Numbered from the stretch's first letter, positions 14,150 through 22,970 are shown. The stretch: 45,634 nucleotides of DNA from Falsirhodobacter sp. 20TX0035 (GCF_028307215.1 NZ_JAQMHV010000018.1:1-45634); one strand, 5' to 3'. The notes: generated by a model not told the origin, from the sequence alone. A program made the numbers and translations.

Positions 14150-15661
14150 TCAGCTCAGGCCGTCCTGCGGCGGGGCCAGAAGTTCGCGGAAGTGCCGGGT
14201 CATCCGGTCGGACCAGGCCGCGATGCTCCACCTTTTGGCGGACTGGCGCAGCTCCACCATGCGCGAGGCCCGCTCCTCGGGCCCCATGGCCAGCGCCTGG
14301 TCCAGCGCACGGTCCATCGAGGCGTGGGAGAACGGGTTGACCGGGATCGCGCCGTTCAGCAGCACCGCGCAGCCCGCGAATTCCGACAGGATCAGCGCCC
14401 CGTCATCGCCCGTCGCCTTCGCCAGGCAGTATTCGGCCGCCACAAGGTTCAGCCCGTCCGCCAGCGGCGTGATCGACGCCACGTCAGCGGCGCGGTAGTA
14501 GGCCACCAGTTCCGCCAGCGGGATCGCGGTGGAGATCAGCGACACCGGCTGCCATTCAAAGGTGCCGTGCGTGCCGTTGATGCGGCCGGTCAACTCCTCG
14601 ATCTTCTGCTGGACCTCCTCATAGGCGGTCATGTTCCGGTTCGCGCCCACCGACACCAGCATCAGGCGCACCTTGCCGTGCAGTTCGGGGCGGCGGTTCA
14701 GCAGCCGCTCGAAGGTTTCCAGCTGCTCGATGTTGCCCTTGGTGTAATCGGTGCGCGACACGGACACGACCAACTGGCCTTCGCCCATCCAGTCGCGGAT
14801 GGCGCGGACCTTTTCCTCCACCTCCGGCGCCTCAGCCAGATCGGACAGGTAGTCCACATTGACGCCGACGGGATTGACCTCGATCCGGATCTTGCGGCCG
14901 CGATGCTCCATCAGGGTGGGGGTGAACCGTTCCGACAGCGCGGCCCCGCGGGGGGTCATGGTGTCGGCCGTGTGTTCGTCCGAAATCGTCCGCGCCCGCG
15001 TCAGCGAATGCGCAACCGAGGCGAAGTTCTGGGCATAACGCGGAATGTGGAAGCCCACGCTGTCGCAGGCCAGAAGCGAACGGATGATCTCCTCCCGCCA
15101 AGGCAGGACGTTGAACATGTCGGCCGAGGGGAAGGGCGTGTGGTGGAAGAAGGCGATCTTCACGTCCGGCTTGATCTGGCGCAGGTAGCCGGGCACGAGC
15201 CACAGATTGTAGTCGTGCACCCAGACCACACCGTTGTCCGACACCTCGTTCGCGGCGGCTTCGGCAAAGGCCCAATTCACTTCGCGGAAGGTGGACCAGT
15301 CCACGGGGTCGTAATTGTACTTTTCCTTGAAGCCGTGAAGGATCGGCCAGAACGCTTCCTTCGACGTCACGTGGTAGAAGCTCGACACCTGCTCCTTGGT
15401 CAGGGGCAGGCGGCTGACCTTGTACTTGCCATAGGAGTCGTCGATCTCGATCACGCGATCGAAGGATGGGTTTGCCGGATCCTCGGCGTGCTTCCACGCG
15501 ACCCAAGCGCCGTTGCCCATGCGCCCCATCACGCCCTTCAGCGTGGGGACGATGCCGTTGGGCGACCGGTTCTCGCGCAGCTCCACGGTGCCGTCCTCGT
15601 GCTCCACCTCCTCATAGGGTTGGCGGTGATAGACGACAACAAGATCGGATTTCACGCTCAT
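14150..15661 (-). CDS. ggpS: glucosylglycerol-phosphate synthase
   Basis: A family 20 glycosyltransferase of 503 aa that joins ADP-glucose and glycerol 3-phosphate to glucosylglycerol 3-phosphate, the first step to the compatible solute glucosylglycerol. It is distinguished from trehalose-6-phosphate synthase by its N-terminus (LVVVYHRQPYEEVEHEDGT, NRSPNGIVPTLKGVM) and by KSPNG- and SFYHVTSKEAFWPILHGF-type blocks typical of GgpS. Also seen are VWVHDYNLWLVPGYLRQ, IAFFHHTPFPSADMFN, VSRTDYTKGN and, near the end, ADGLNLVAAEYCL and the GDDGALILSEFAG donor-site motif. Its ATG overlaps the stop of the upstream phosphatase (ATGA), so the two are translated together. It is the last gene of the gpsA-phosphatase-ggpS operon. 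Confidence 0.9.
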   Translation of the reverse strand: MSVKSDLVVVYHRQPYEEVEHEDGTVELRENRSPNGIVPTLKGVMGRMGNGAWVAWKHAEDPANPSFDRVIEIDDSYGKYKVSRLPLTKEQVSSFYHVTSKEAFWPILHGFKEKYNYDPVDWSTFREVNWAFAEAAANEVSDNGVVWVHDYNLWLVPGYLRQIKPDVKIAFFHHTPFPSADMFNVLPWREEIIRSLLACDSVGFHIPRYAQNFASVAHSLTRARTISDEHTADTMTPRGAALSERFTPTLMEHRGRKIRIEVNPVGVNVDYLSDLAEAPEVEEKVRAIRDWMGEGQLVVSVSRTDYTKGNIEQLETFERLLNRRPELHGKVRLMLVSVGANRNMTAYEEVQQKIEELTGRINGTHGTFEWQPVSLISTAIPLAELVAYYRAADVASITPLADGLNLVAAEYCLAKATGDDGALILSEFAGCAVLLNGAIPVNPFSHASMDRALDQALAMGPEERASRMVELRQSAKRWSIAAWSDRMTRHFRELLAPPQDGLS

Positions 15662-16434
15662 GCGGTCACCTCGTCCGGGGCTTCGGGGTGCAGTTGGAAG
15701 GCGCGGATCGCCTCGGCGATGCCGCCGGTGCCTGGCAGGGCGCAATGGCGCGCCCGGGGCAGATCGCGCGTGGCGTCCAAGAGGCCCTGTTCGCTTTCGC
15801 CCACCACCGCGCCGTGCAGGCCCGTCTGGAACATCGACAGGTCGTTCAGCGTGTCGCCCGCGACCAGCACGCGTTCGGGGTCGATCCCCAGCTGGTCCAG
15901 CAGGCGCAAAAGCGACGGCCCCTTCGACACGCCCCCCGGCAGCACGTCCAGATAGCATCCATGAGAGATCAGGATGTCGAAGCCCGCCTCCTTCAACGGC
16001 GCCACGCTGGCCGGATCATAGGTTTCCGGATCCCAATGATAGCTGACGCGGTGGCGGAAGGGTGTGTCCTGTTCCACCAGCCCCGGCGCGTCCTTCAGCG
16101 TCCGGCGCACCAGATCGCCGCGGTCGCCCCACACCTCGCGGATATGAGCCTCCAAGGCGTCGATCGGCGTCACGGTGCCGTTGTCCAGGCCGGCGATGGT
16201 GGTGCCCACGTCGCCCACCACGTAGTCGGGCCATGGCATGATGCCGTCGCCGCACATCTGCGCAATAAAGGCCGGATCGCGGCCGGTCACGAAGATCAGG
16301 CCGACATCCTCCCGGCGCGCCTCGATCCAGTCGTAAAGGATGCGGCGCATGGCGTCGGTGCCGCCCAGAAAGGTGCCGTCCAGATCGGTGGCCAGCACGA
16401 AGCGCCAGTTTTTGGGGTCTCGGGTCTGGGTCAT
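15658..16434 (-). CDS. HAD-IIB phosphatase, probable glucosylglycerol-phosphate phosphatase
   Basis: A 258-aa HAD-superfamily phosphatase related to sucrose-phosphate phosphatase. Motif I is DLDGT (Asp17 nucleophile, Asp19), motif II lies in LIFVTGRDP, the conserved Lys is in GGVSKGPSLLRLL, and motif IV is GDTLNDLSMF. A C2-type cap occupies roughly residues 85-175. Placed between gpsA and ggpS with stop-start overlaps at both ends, it is the natural candidate to remove phosphate from glucosylglycerol 3-phosphate. The family also contains mannosylglycerate and sucrose phosphatases, so the substrate is inferred from the operon. In Pseudomonas a similar phosphatase domain is fused to the synthase. 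Confidence 0.8.
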   Translation of the reverse strand: MTQTRDPKNWRFVLATDLDGTFLGGTDAMRRILYDWIEARREDVGLIFVTGRDPAFIAQMCGDGIMPWPDYVVGDVGTTIAGLDNGTVTPIDALEAHIREVWGDRGDLVRRTLKDAPGLVEQDTPFRHRVSYHWDPETYDPASVAPLKEAGFDILISHGCYLDVLPGGVSKGPSLLRLLDQLGIDPERVLVAGDTLNDLSMFQTGLHGAVVGESEQGLLDATRDLPRARHCALPGTGGIAEAIRAFQLHPEAPDEVTA

Positions 16435-17585
16435 TGGAATTTGTCCTCGAAATGGCGGGTGACGGCCTCGACCGCCGGGTGATCCATCTGCAGGTTCATC
16501 GCGCGAGGCTCGGCACTCAGGGGCGCGGCCCAGTAGTTCGCGAAAGCGATCGCGATGGGCTGGCCCTCGGCGGTGATGGCGCGGACCATCTCGCAGATCG
16601 GCATGTTCAGGCCCAGCTTGCGGGCCAGATCGGTCACGGTGATCGCGTTGTGGCGGCCTTCGACCACCACCGGCTGGCCGTCGAACACGGCCTCGTCGGG
16701 CACACCCTGCCCGCGCTGGAAGCCGTAGGAGAAGTTGCGCGACTGGCGCGACGAACAGGTCAGGATCAGGTCACCGAGGCCACCAAGACCCGTCACCGTC
16801 TCGCGCCGCCCGCCCAGATGCACGGCCAGCTCCTTCATCTCGTCCAGGCCGCGGGTGATGATCGCGGCGCGGGAATTGTCGCCAAAGCCCGCCCCGGCCA
16901 GGATGCCGCAGGCGATGGCGATGACGTTCTTTACGGCGCCCCCCACCTCGACCCCCGCCATGTCGTCCGAGACGTAGGGGCGGAAGCTGCCGGTGGTCAG
17001 CGACAAGGCCATGCGCACGGCGGCCCGGTCCGCGGGCGCCACGTCCGGCTGGGTGGTGCAGGCCACGGTGACGGCGGTGGGATGCCCGGCGGCGGTTTCC
17101 TTGGCGAAGGTCGGCCCAGTGACGGCGCCGATGGGGCGGCCGGGGGCCACCTCCTCCACCACGGCGGACATCAGAAGGCCGGTGTCGGCCTCGATCCCCT
17201 TTGCGCAGACGAAGATGGGCACGCCGGGCGCGGCCAGCGCGCCGATCTGGGCCGCCATCTCGCGAATGGTCAGCGAGGGCGTCACCAGCAGCACCGCCTC
17301 CGCCCCGTTCAGCGCCTGCGCCAGATCGGTGGTGGGCCGGATGGCATGGGGCAAGGCGATGTCGCCGAGATAGCGGGGGTTGCGGTGGGTATCGGTCATC
17401 GCGGCGGCCAGCACCGCGTCCCGCATCCAAAGGCGGGTGTCGCGCCCGGCGCGGGCGGCCACGGTGGCCAGGGCGGTGCCCCAGGCGCCACCGCCGATCA
17501 CGGCGATGCGGTCAAAAGGACGGGTGACAGTCGCGACAGGTTGCGACCCGTTGTGTGGCGGGTGTGTCTGTGTGTCGTTTTGCAT
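16431..17585 (-). CDS. gpsA: NAD(P)-dependent glycerol-3-phosphate dehydrogenase
   Basis: Converts dihydroxyacetone phosphate to sn-glycerol 3-phosphate. The dinucleotide motif is IAVIGGGAWGTALA (Gly31-Gly36). The catalytic core reads GVEVGGAVKNVIAIACGILA with the essential Lys, then GDNSRAAIITRGLDEM and GLGGLGDLILTCSSRQSRN. It is 384 aa from ATG 17585 and carries an unusual N-terminal extension of about 25 residues (QNDTQTHPPHNGSQPVATV) before the Rossmann fold; no internal ATG restores the usual length. As first gene of an operon with the phosphatase and ggpS it probably supplies glycerol 3-phosphate for glucosylglycerol synthesis, possibly in addition to a housekeeping copy elsewhere. Confidence 0.9.
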   Translation of the reverse strand: MQNDTQTHPPHNGSQPVATVTRPFDRIAVIGGGAWGTALATVAARAGRDTRLWMRDAVLAAAMTDTHRNPRYLGDIALPHAIRPTTDLAQALNGAEAVLLVTPSLTIREMAAQIGALAAPGVPIFVCAKGIEADTGLLMSAVVEEVAPGRPIGAVTGPTFAKETAAGHPTAVTVACTTQPDVAPADRAAVRMALSLTTGSFRPYVSDDMAGVEVGGAVKNVIAIACGILAGAGFGDNSRAAIITRGLDEMKELAVHLGGRRETVTGLGGLGDLILTCSSRQSRNFSYGFQRGQGVPDEAVFDGQPVVVEGRHNAITVTDLARKLGLNMPICEMVRAITAEGQPIAIAFANYWAAPLSAEPRAMNLQMDHPAVEAVTRHFEDKFQ

Positions 17586-17666
17586 ATGCGCCTTGTTATA
17601 GGCGAAGATTCGCCCGAAATCCACCGTGCCACCCAAGATTGGCACAGGCGGGACGCAAATGCAGGC

Positions 17667-18242
17667 TTATCCGCCCATGGTCGACCGCGCCGCGCCGCTG
17701 GATCCGAAGCCGCCCCGGCGCATCGCGTCGGCCTGCGTCATCGGCGGCTTGCCGATGGTGCTGGGGGCCTTGTTGAAGGCGGTGGCGTTCATCGGGCCCT
17801 TGCCGGTGTTGGTCGCAACCTTGGTGCCGCCGGGGGTGGCGTACCGCCCGTCGGCCGTGCGCGACAAGGGCTGGCTCATGAACCCGCCGCGTCCGCCCAG
17901 CATCTGGCCGATCAGCATCCCCGCCAGCAGCGGCATGAAGGAAAAACCGCCGCCCGGCTGCGCCTGCTGTTCGCAGTTGCCCGCGCCGTGCTGCTCCTCG
18001 CACACGGCCAGCGCGTCATAACGGGGGGCCGTTTCATTGTGATCCGCCTGCGCCTGCGCAAAGGCCGCGTCGCAATCCTCGGCGGTGAAGGCAAGGCTGC
18101 CCTGTTCCACCTGCGCCTTACAGGCCGCGGCGTTCGGGAACGAGGAGGCTTCGGTCTGATCCTCCTTGCAGCCCGACAGGGCGAAGGCGGCGCCCATCAG
18201 CGTCAGGGCCACGGTGGCGGAACGTTTGCGCATGGGCGTCAT
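17667..18242 (-). CDS. DUF1190 lipoprotein (YgiB-like)
   Basis: A 191-aa predicted lipoprotein with lipobox LSGC (Cys25). The first half has the DUF1190 cysteine pattern (AACKAQVEQG, AEDCDAAFAQAQ, AVCEEQHGAGNCEQQ). The second half is glycine-rich and low in complexity (LLAGMLIGQMLGGRGGFMSQ). In enterobacteria YgiB and YgiC are encoded together; here the same pair is found with an ATGA overlap, the DUF1190 gene second. Function is unknown; location is probably the inner or outer membrane facing the periplasm. Confidence 0.8.
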   Translation of the reverse strand: MTPMRKRSATVALTLMGAAFALSGCKEDQTEASSFPNAAACKAQVEQGSLAFTAEDCDAAFAQAQADHNETAPRYDALAVCEEQHGAGNCEQQAQPGGGFSFMPLLAGMLIGQMLGGRGGFMSQPLSRTADGRYATPGGTKVATNTGKGPMNATAFNKAPSTIGKPPMTQADAMRRGGFGSSGAARSTMGG

Positions 18243-19444
18243 CCTTGGATGAAATGGGGCTTGAAGCGGGACAGATCCTGCGTGATCCGGGCCCGATCCT
18301 CGCGGATGCCAAGGCCGGCACAGGTTTCCCCCACGATCCAGGCCCCCAGAACAGGGCGGAAACCGTCGAAGACCGGCAGCGGAACATAGGCCTGCACAAC
18401 CTTCGGATGATCATCATAGGCGCGATCGGTGGCGGTTTCCAGCGGGCGGCCGTTTTCCAGGATGTCGATCGACGATCCTTCCCGCGAAAAGATCGGTTTG
18501 ACCACATGGCCGGCCTTCAGCGCGTCGCGCGCCCGGTCGAACAGGGGCGATCCGCCGGTGCCGTCGCGCAGGGCGCCGGCCACGTCGTTCAGGAAGAAGG
18601 CGGGCAGCAGGTTCGGGTGGCCCTCGAACATCTCCCACAGCACGGGCAGGATGGCCTTGTTCGACACCAGCGCCTTCCACGGCGGCTCGATGAACCGCGC
18701 GCCCGAGGGGACGATGGCCGCGCCGAACTCGTCCCGGAAGATGTCCTCCCACGGATAAAGCTTGAACAGCGTGCCGATGACGCGGTCCTCGGCGTCCAGG
18801 AACTGGCCCTCCGCGCTCAGCCCGATCTTTTCCAGATCGGTGTAATGCGCGCCCATGCCGCCTTCGCGCGCGGCCCAGGCCATGGCCTCCACCGTGGCGT
18901 AATCCTCGGCGTTGCCGGCGGCGGCGGCGAAGTGGATGTCGGTGTTCGCGGGGAACAGCTCGCGGAAGCGTTCGGCCAGCGCCTCGTGCAGGCCGTTGAA
19001 CTGGTCGGCCCCTTCGGGCAGCACGCCCGCCTTGATCTGGTCCTCCAGCCACTGCCACTGGAAGGACGCGGTTTCGTACAGCGAGGTCGGCGTGTCCGCG
19101 TTGTATTCCAGCAGCTTCGCGTCGCCCCCGTCATAGGCCAGATCCATGCGGCCATAAACCTCGGGCGCGAAGGACCGCCAGCTGGTCGCCACCAGATCGC
19201 GGAACCCCGGAGGGATGCCCATGCGGTCCATCAGCCGTTCGTCCTTCACGATGCGGTCCACGGCCTCGCGGCACATGCCGTGCAGTTCGGTCGCGGGATC
19301 CTCGATCCGCGTCTCGATCTCCTCCAGCGTGAAGCGGTAGGCGGAGGTTTCGTCCCAATAGGGCTCGCCATGCATCTCGGCGAAGGTGAAGCCGGTTTCG
19401 GCTTCGCGCTGGTCCGCGCGGGGGGTAAGGCTGATCTTTTCCAT
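18239..19444 (-). CDS. glutathionylspermidine synthase family protein (YgiC/YjfC-like)
   Basis: A 401-aa ATP-grasp protein of the glutathionylspermidine synthase C-terminal family, without the amidase half found in E. coli Gsp. Conserved stretches are FAEMHGEPYWDETSAYRF near the start, MDLAYDGGDAKLLEYNADTP (Mg/ATP region), FIEPPWKALVSNKAILPVLW, and VKPIFSREGSSIDI plus AWIVGETCAGLGIRED at the end. ATG 19444 (MEKISLT) gives the usual length; the longer frame to 19513 would run over the PHO-box region. YgiC-type proteins have not been shown to make glutathionylspermidine, so only peptide-ligase-like chemistry is suggested. It is the first gene of the pair with the DUF1190 lipoprotein. Confidence 0.85.
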   Translation of the reverse strand: MEKISLTPRADQREAETGFTFAEMHGEPYWDETSAYRFTLEEIETRIEDPATELHGMCREAVDRIVKDERLMDRMGIPPGFRDLVATSWRSFAPEVYGRMDLAYDGGDAKLLEYNADTPTSLYETASFQWQWLEDQIKAGVLPEGADQFNGLHEALAERFRELFPANTDIHFAAAAGNAEDYATVEAMAWAAREGGMGAHYTDLEKIGLSAEGQFLDAEDRVIGTLFKLYPWEDIFRDEFGAAIVPSGARFIEPPWKALVSNKAILPVLWEMFEGHPNLLPAFFLNDVAGALRDGTGGSPLFDRARDALKAGHVVKPIFSREGSSIDILENGRPLETATDRAYDDHPKVVQAYVPLPVFDGFRPVLGAWIVGETCAGLGIREDRARITQDLSRFKPHFIQG

Positions 19445-19513
19445 GAACACCGTTGGGCCAAAGCGGAACGCCCGCGTCAAGTCCCAGATAGGGTTCGGCG
19501 TGGGTTCACGCAA

Positions 19514-19542
19514 CTGTCACATCCCTGTGATGCGCGTGTCAC
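19514..19542 (+). promoter_or_regulatory. candidate PHO box (PhoB-binding repeats)
   Basis: Three 7-bp direct repeats are spaced exactly 11 bp apart: CTGTCAC (19514), CTGTGAT (19525) and GTGTCAC (19536). The PhoB site consists of CTGTCAT-like 7-mers with 4-bp AT-leaning spacers. It lies 43 bp before the start of the secreted phytase-like protein and 70 bp before the divergent YgiC-like gene. Confidence 0.6.
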
Positions 19543-19584
19543 CTTGCCGCGTCAGGTGTCGCGGCAACGAACATGAGGACCCAC

Positions 19585-21735
19585 ATGAACCGATACGCGC
19601 TTTCCTCGATGCTGGCACTGGCGGCCGCCATGCCGGCCGCGGCCGAAACGACCTTCAACCGCATCGCCTCCTTCGCCACGACCGAGAACATGGCCGAGGG
19701 CGAGGATCGCGCGCAGCCGACCTCGGCCGAGATCATCTCGGTGTCGGAAGACGGGATGACGCTGGTCTATTCCGACAGCCCGCACGGGGTTCTGGGCTTT
19801 GTCGACATCACCGACCCGACGCAGCCGAAGCCCCTGGGCAACGTGGAGATGGAGGGCGAACCCACCACCGCCGTCATCATCGGCGACCGCGCCTTCGTGG
19901 GCGTGGACACGTCCGACAGCTTCACCGAGCCCTCGGGCCAGCTGCGCATGCTGGACATGAAGACGGAAGAGGTTCTGGCCTCCTGCGATCTGGGCGGGCA
20001 GCCGGATTCGGTCGCCAAGTCCAAGGACGGCAGCTTCCTGGCCGTCGCCATCGAGAATCAGCGCGACGAGGACGTGAACGACGGCGCCCTGCCGCAGATG
20101 CCCGCCGGCTTCGTGGTGAAGCTGCCCGTGACGGACGGGACCATCGACTGCGACGCCATGCAGACCATCGACCTGACCGGTCTGGCCGACATCGCGCCCG
20201 AAGACCCCGAGCCGGAATACGTGGACATCAACGACGCGGGCGAGATCGTCGTCACGCTTCAGGAAAACAACCACATCGTCATCATCGGCGCCGACGGGAA
20301 GGTCGCGTCGGATTTCTCGGCCGGCACCGTGTCGCTGGACGGGATCAACACGGAAGATGACGGCGCGCTGTCCTTCGACGGCAGCCTGACCGACATTCCG
20401 CGCGAACCCGACGGCGTGCAGTGGCTGGGCGACGACCACATCGTGACGGCCAACGAAGGCGACTGGAACGGTGGTTCGCGCGGCTGGACGATCTTCGACC
20501 GTGACGGCACCGTCGTCTACGACGCCGGCAACAGCTTTGAACATGCCGTGGCGGCCATCGGCCACTATCCCGACAAGCGGTCCGACGCCAAGGGTGCCGA
20601 GCCTGAGTCGATCGAGGTCGGCACCTTCAACGGCACCACCTACGTCTTCGTCGTGTCCGAACGCGCCTCGGTCATCGGCGCCTATGACGTGACCGATCCG
20701 GCAAAGCCGGTGCTGACCCAGATGATCCCCTCGGGCGTCAGCCCCGAAGGTCTGGTCGCCATTCCCGCCCGCAACCTCCTCGCCTCGGCGAACGAGGCCG
20801 ATCTGGGCGAAGACGGCGGCGCGCGCGCCCATGTCATGCTGTTCGAGCCTGGCACGGGCCCCGCGGCCTATCCGATGCTGACCTCCGAAGGCTCCGACCC
20901 GCTGATCGGCTGGGGCGCGCTGTCCGGTCTGGTCGCCGGCGAGGGGACGACGCTTTATGCCGTGTCCGACAGCGTTTATGGCAAGCAGCCCGCGATCTAC
21001 ACGATCGACGCCGCGCAGACGCCGGCGAAGATCACCGAAAAGCGGATCGTGACGCGCGACGGCCAGCCGGCTGAAAAGCTGGATCTGGAAGGCATCACCA
21101 CGGACGGGGCCGACGGCTTCTGGCTCGCCTCCGAAGGCAACACGGAAAAGGAGATCCCGCACGAGATCCTGCACGTGGGCGCCGATGGTGCGATCACCGA
21201 GGAGGTGACCCTGCCCGAGGCCCTGCTGGAAGGCGAAAAGCGCTTCGGCTTCGAGGGCATCGCCAAGGTCGGCGACGTCCTGTGGATGGCCGTCCAGCGC
21301 GAATGGAACGACGAGGCTGGCCATGTGAAGCTGCTGGCCTATGACTCGGCCAAGAAGGAATGGCTGGGCGGCGTGTCCTACCCGCTTGAGGAAAAGGGCG
21401 ACGGCTGGATGGGCCTGTCCGAGATCACCGTCCATGGCGATCACGCCTATATCGTGGAGCGTGACAACCTGATCGGCGACGCCGCCAAGGTGAAGAAGAT
21501 CTTCCGCGTGGCGCTGGACCAAATGCAGCCTGCGATGACCGACATGCCCGTTGTCACGAAGGAAGAGGTCCGCGACCTGATCCCCGACCTGAAGCGTACC
21601 CACGGCTATGTGGTCGACAAGGTCGAGGGCTTCGCGATCACTTCCGACGGCGAAGGCTGGGTCGTGACCGACAATGACGGCGTGGACGACAGCTCGGGCG
21701 AGACGCTGTTCTTCTCCATCGGCAAGTTGAAATAA
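19585..21735 (+). CDS. secreted esterase-like phytase-family protein
   Basis: A 716-aa exported protein with signal peptide MNRYALSSMLALAAAMPAAA. The N-terminal half is a beta-propeller-like repeat domain (LGFVDITDPTQPKPLG, VIGAYDVTDPAKPVLTQM resemble LVIVP/choice-of-anchor repeats). The C-terminal part, from about residue 440, matches the esterase-like phytase domain with KLDLEGITTDGADGFWLASE, RFGFEGIAKVGDVLWMAVQR and VVDKVEGFAITSDGEGWVVT. ATG 19585 has AGGA 8 bases upstream and leaves a clean signal peptide; an ATG-like start at 19573 is less likely. The PHO-box repeats in its promoter suggest expression under phosphate starvation and a role in releasing phosphate from organic esters, which is inference. 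Confidence 0.8.
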   Translation: MNRYALSSMLALAAAMPAAAETTFNRIASFATTENMAEGEDRAQPTSAEIISVSEDGMTLVYSDSPHGVLGFVDITDPTQPKPLGNVEMEGEPTTAVIIGDRAFVGVDTSDSFTEPSGQLRMLDMKTEEVLASCDLGGQPDSVAKSKDGSFLAVAIENQRDEDVNDGALPQMPAGFVVKLPVTDGTIDCDAMQTIDLTGLADIAPEDPEPEYVDINDAGEIVVTLQENNHIVIIGADGKVASDFSAGTVSLDGINTEDDGALSFDGSLTDIPREPDGVQWLGDDHIVTANEGDWNGGSRGWTIFDRDGTVVYDAGNSFEHAVAAIGHYPDKRSDAKGAEPESIEVGTFNGTTYVFVVSERASVIGAYDVTDPAKPVLTQMIPSGVSPEGLVAIPARNLLASANEADLGEDGGARAHVMLFEPGTGPAAYPMLTSEGSDPLIGWGALSGLVAGEGTTLYAVSDSVYGKQPAIYTIDAAQTPAKITEKRIVTRDGQPAEKLDLEGITTDGADGFWLASEGNTEKEIPHEILHVGADGAITEEVTLPEALLEGEKRFGFEGIAKVGDVLWMAVQREWNDEAGHVKLLAYDSAKKEWLGGVSYPLEEKGDGWMGLSEITVHGDHAYIVERDNLIGDAAKVKKIFRVALDQMQPAMTDMPVVTKEEVRDLIPDLKRTHGYVVDKVEGFAITSDGEGWVVTDNDGVDDSSGETLFFSIGKLK

Positions 21736-21771
21736 GGGGTCGGACCCCTTCGGATCGAACGGTTTCTATGG

Positions 21772-21796
21772 GGCGGCGGGCCAGAAACCCGCCGCC
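21772..21796 (+). terminator. hairpin after the phytase-like gene
   Basis: GGCGGCGGG (21772-21780) and CCCGCCGCC (21788-21796) form a 9-bp stem with a 7-base loop, followed by CTTGGCGTTT. A smaller hairpin, AAGGGGT-CGG-ACCCCTT, lies directly after the stop at about 21734-21750. Confidence 0.55.
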
Positions 21797-21873
21797 CTTG
21801 GCGTTTCCGGGGTCGGCCCTTCAAGATTTCGTTGCTTGCGTTCGGGGGCGGTTTCGCCGTAGACGCGCCCCGT

Positions 21874-21909
21874 CCCGGTCGCAGCCTACCCGGGTGATCA
21901 AAACAAGGG
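21874..21909 (+). ncRNA. candidate preQ1-I riboswitch
   Basis: A compact H-type pseudoknot can be drawn: P1 CCCGG (21874-21878) with CCGGG (21890-21894), P2 CCT (21885-21887) with AGG (21906-21908), and an A-rich linker (GATCAAAACA) between. The 3' P2 strand is the Shine-Dalgarno AAGGG 10 bases before the queC ATG, so ligand binding would hide it. PreQ1-I switches control queuosine genes in many bacteria. The match is by eye and the motif is very short. Confidence 0.35.
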
Positions 21910-21918
21910 TTTGAACAC

Positions 21919-22614
21919 ATGAAGACGATCGTCATCTGCTCCGGCGGGCTGGATTCCGTGTCGCTGGCGCATGTTCTGGCCGCCGAAGGGCATCTTTCGG
22001 CGCTGGTGTCCTTCGACTACGGCCAGCGTCACCGCAAGGAGCTGGACTTCGCCGCCCGTGCCGCCACCCGGCTGGGCGTGCCGTTCCACCGGATCGACAT
22101 GCGCGGCATCGGCGCGGCCCTGACCGGTTCCGCCCTGACCGACGATGTGGACGTCCCCGACGGCCATTACGCCAAGGAAACGATGCGCATCACCGTCGTG
22201 CCCAACCGCAACGCGATCATGCTGACCATCGCCTTCGGCGTGGCCGCGGCGCAGGGGGCCGATGCGGTGGCCACGGCCGTGCATGGGGGCGACCATTTCA
22301 TCTATCCCGACTGCCGCCCCGCCTTCACCGAGGCGTTCCAGACGATGCAGGACGCGGCGCTAGACGGATACGCCTCCGTCCGGCTGGTGACGCCCTATGT
22401 GCACCGCAGCAAGGCCGACATCGTGGCCGACGGCGCGCGCGTCGGCACGCCCTTTGCCGAAACGTGGTCCTGCTACAAGGGCGGCGACCTCCATTGCGGC
22501 CGCTGCGGCACCTGCGTCGAACGGCGCGAGGCGTTCGATCTCGCGGGCGTTCCAGATCCGACCGATTACGCCGATCCCGACTTCTGGCGCCACGCGGTGG
22601 AGGGGCACCGCTGA
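21919..22614 (+). CDS. queC: 7-cyano-7-deazaguanine synthase
   Basis: Makes preQ0 from 7-carboxy-7-deazaguanine using ammonia and ATP, in queuosine tRNA modification. 231 aa. The PP-loop is CSGGLDS (residues 7-13). [31 protein letters not shown] and [15 protein letters not shown] are family signatures, and [20 protein letters not shown] holds the four zinc cysteines. It is the first gene of queC-queD-queE-queF, and its stop overlaps the queD start (TGATG-type). The candidate preQ1 switch precedes it. Confidence 0.95.
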   Translation: MKTIVICSGGLDSVSLAHVLAAEGHLSALVSFDYGQRHRKELDFAARAATRLGVPFHRIDMRGIGAALTGSALTDDVDVPDGHYAKETMRITVVPNRNAIMLTIAFGVAAAQGADAVATAVHGGDHFIYPDCRPAFTEAFQTMQDAALDGYASVRLVTPYVHRSKADIVADGARVGTPFAETWSCYKGGDLHCGRCGTCVERREAFDLAGVPDPTDYADPDFWRHAVEGHR

Positions 22615-22970
22615 TGTACCGGATCACCAAGGAATTCGCCTTCTGCGCCTCGCACCAGCTGGTGGGCCTGCCCGAAGGGCACCAGTGCGGCCGCCTGCAC
22701 GGCCACAACTACGTCGTCGTGGTCGAACTGGCCTCCGCCACCCTGAACGCCCACGGCTTCGTGCGCGACTACGGAGAGTTGAAGGCGCTGAAGGACTACA
22801 TCGACACCACCTTCGACCACCGCCACCTGAACGAGGTGATGGACGACGATCTGGTGACGGCCGAAAAGCTGGCCCGCCATTTCCACGACTGGTGCGCCGT
22901 CCTGTGGCCCGAGGTGACGGCGGTGCGCGTGTCCGAAACCCCCAAGACCTGGGCGGAGTACCGGCCATGA
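22614..22970 (+). CDS. queD: 6-carboxy-5,6,7,8-tetrahydropterin synthase
   Basis: Converts 7,8-dihydroneopterin triphosphate to 6-carboxytetrahydropterin. 118 aa, normal for QueD. Zinc ligands are His14, His29 and His31 ([18 protein letters not shown]) and the catalytic Cys is Cys25 ([10 protein letters not shown]). The block [20 protein letters not shown] followed by DHRHLNEV is also conserved. It overlaps queC at its start and queE at its end (ATGA), so it is co-translated within the cluster. Confidence 0.95.
   Translation: MYRITKEFAFCASHQLVGLPEGHQCGRLHGHNYVVVVELASATLNAHGFVRDYGELKALKDYIDTTFDHRHLNEVMDDDLVTAEKLARHFHDWCAVLWPEVTAVRVSETPKTWAEYRP

Noticed and set aside
19552-21603. A 683-codon minus-strand frame opposite the phytase-like gene
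   Set aside because: The plus-strand protein has a signal peptide, ribosome binding site and recognisable domain; the antisense product is His/Gly/Val-rich shadow coding.
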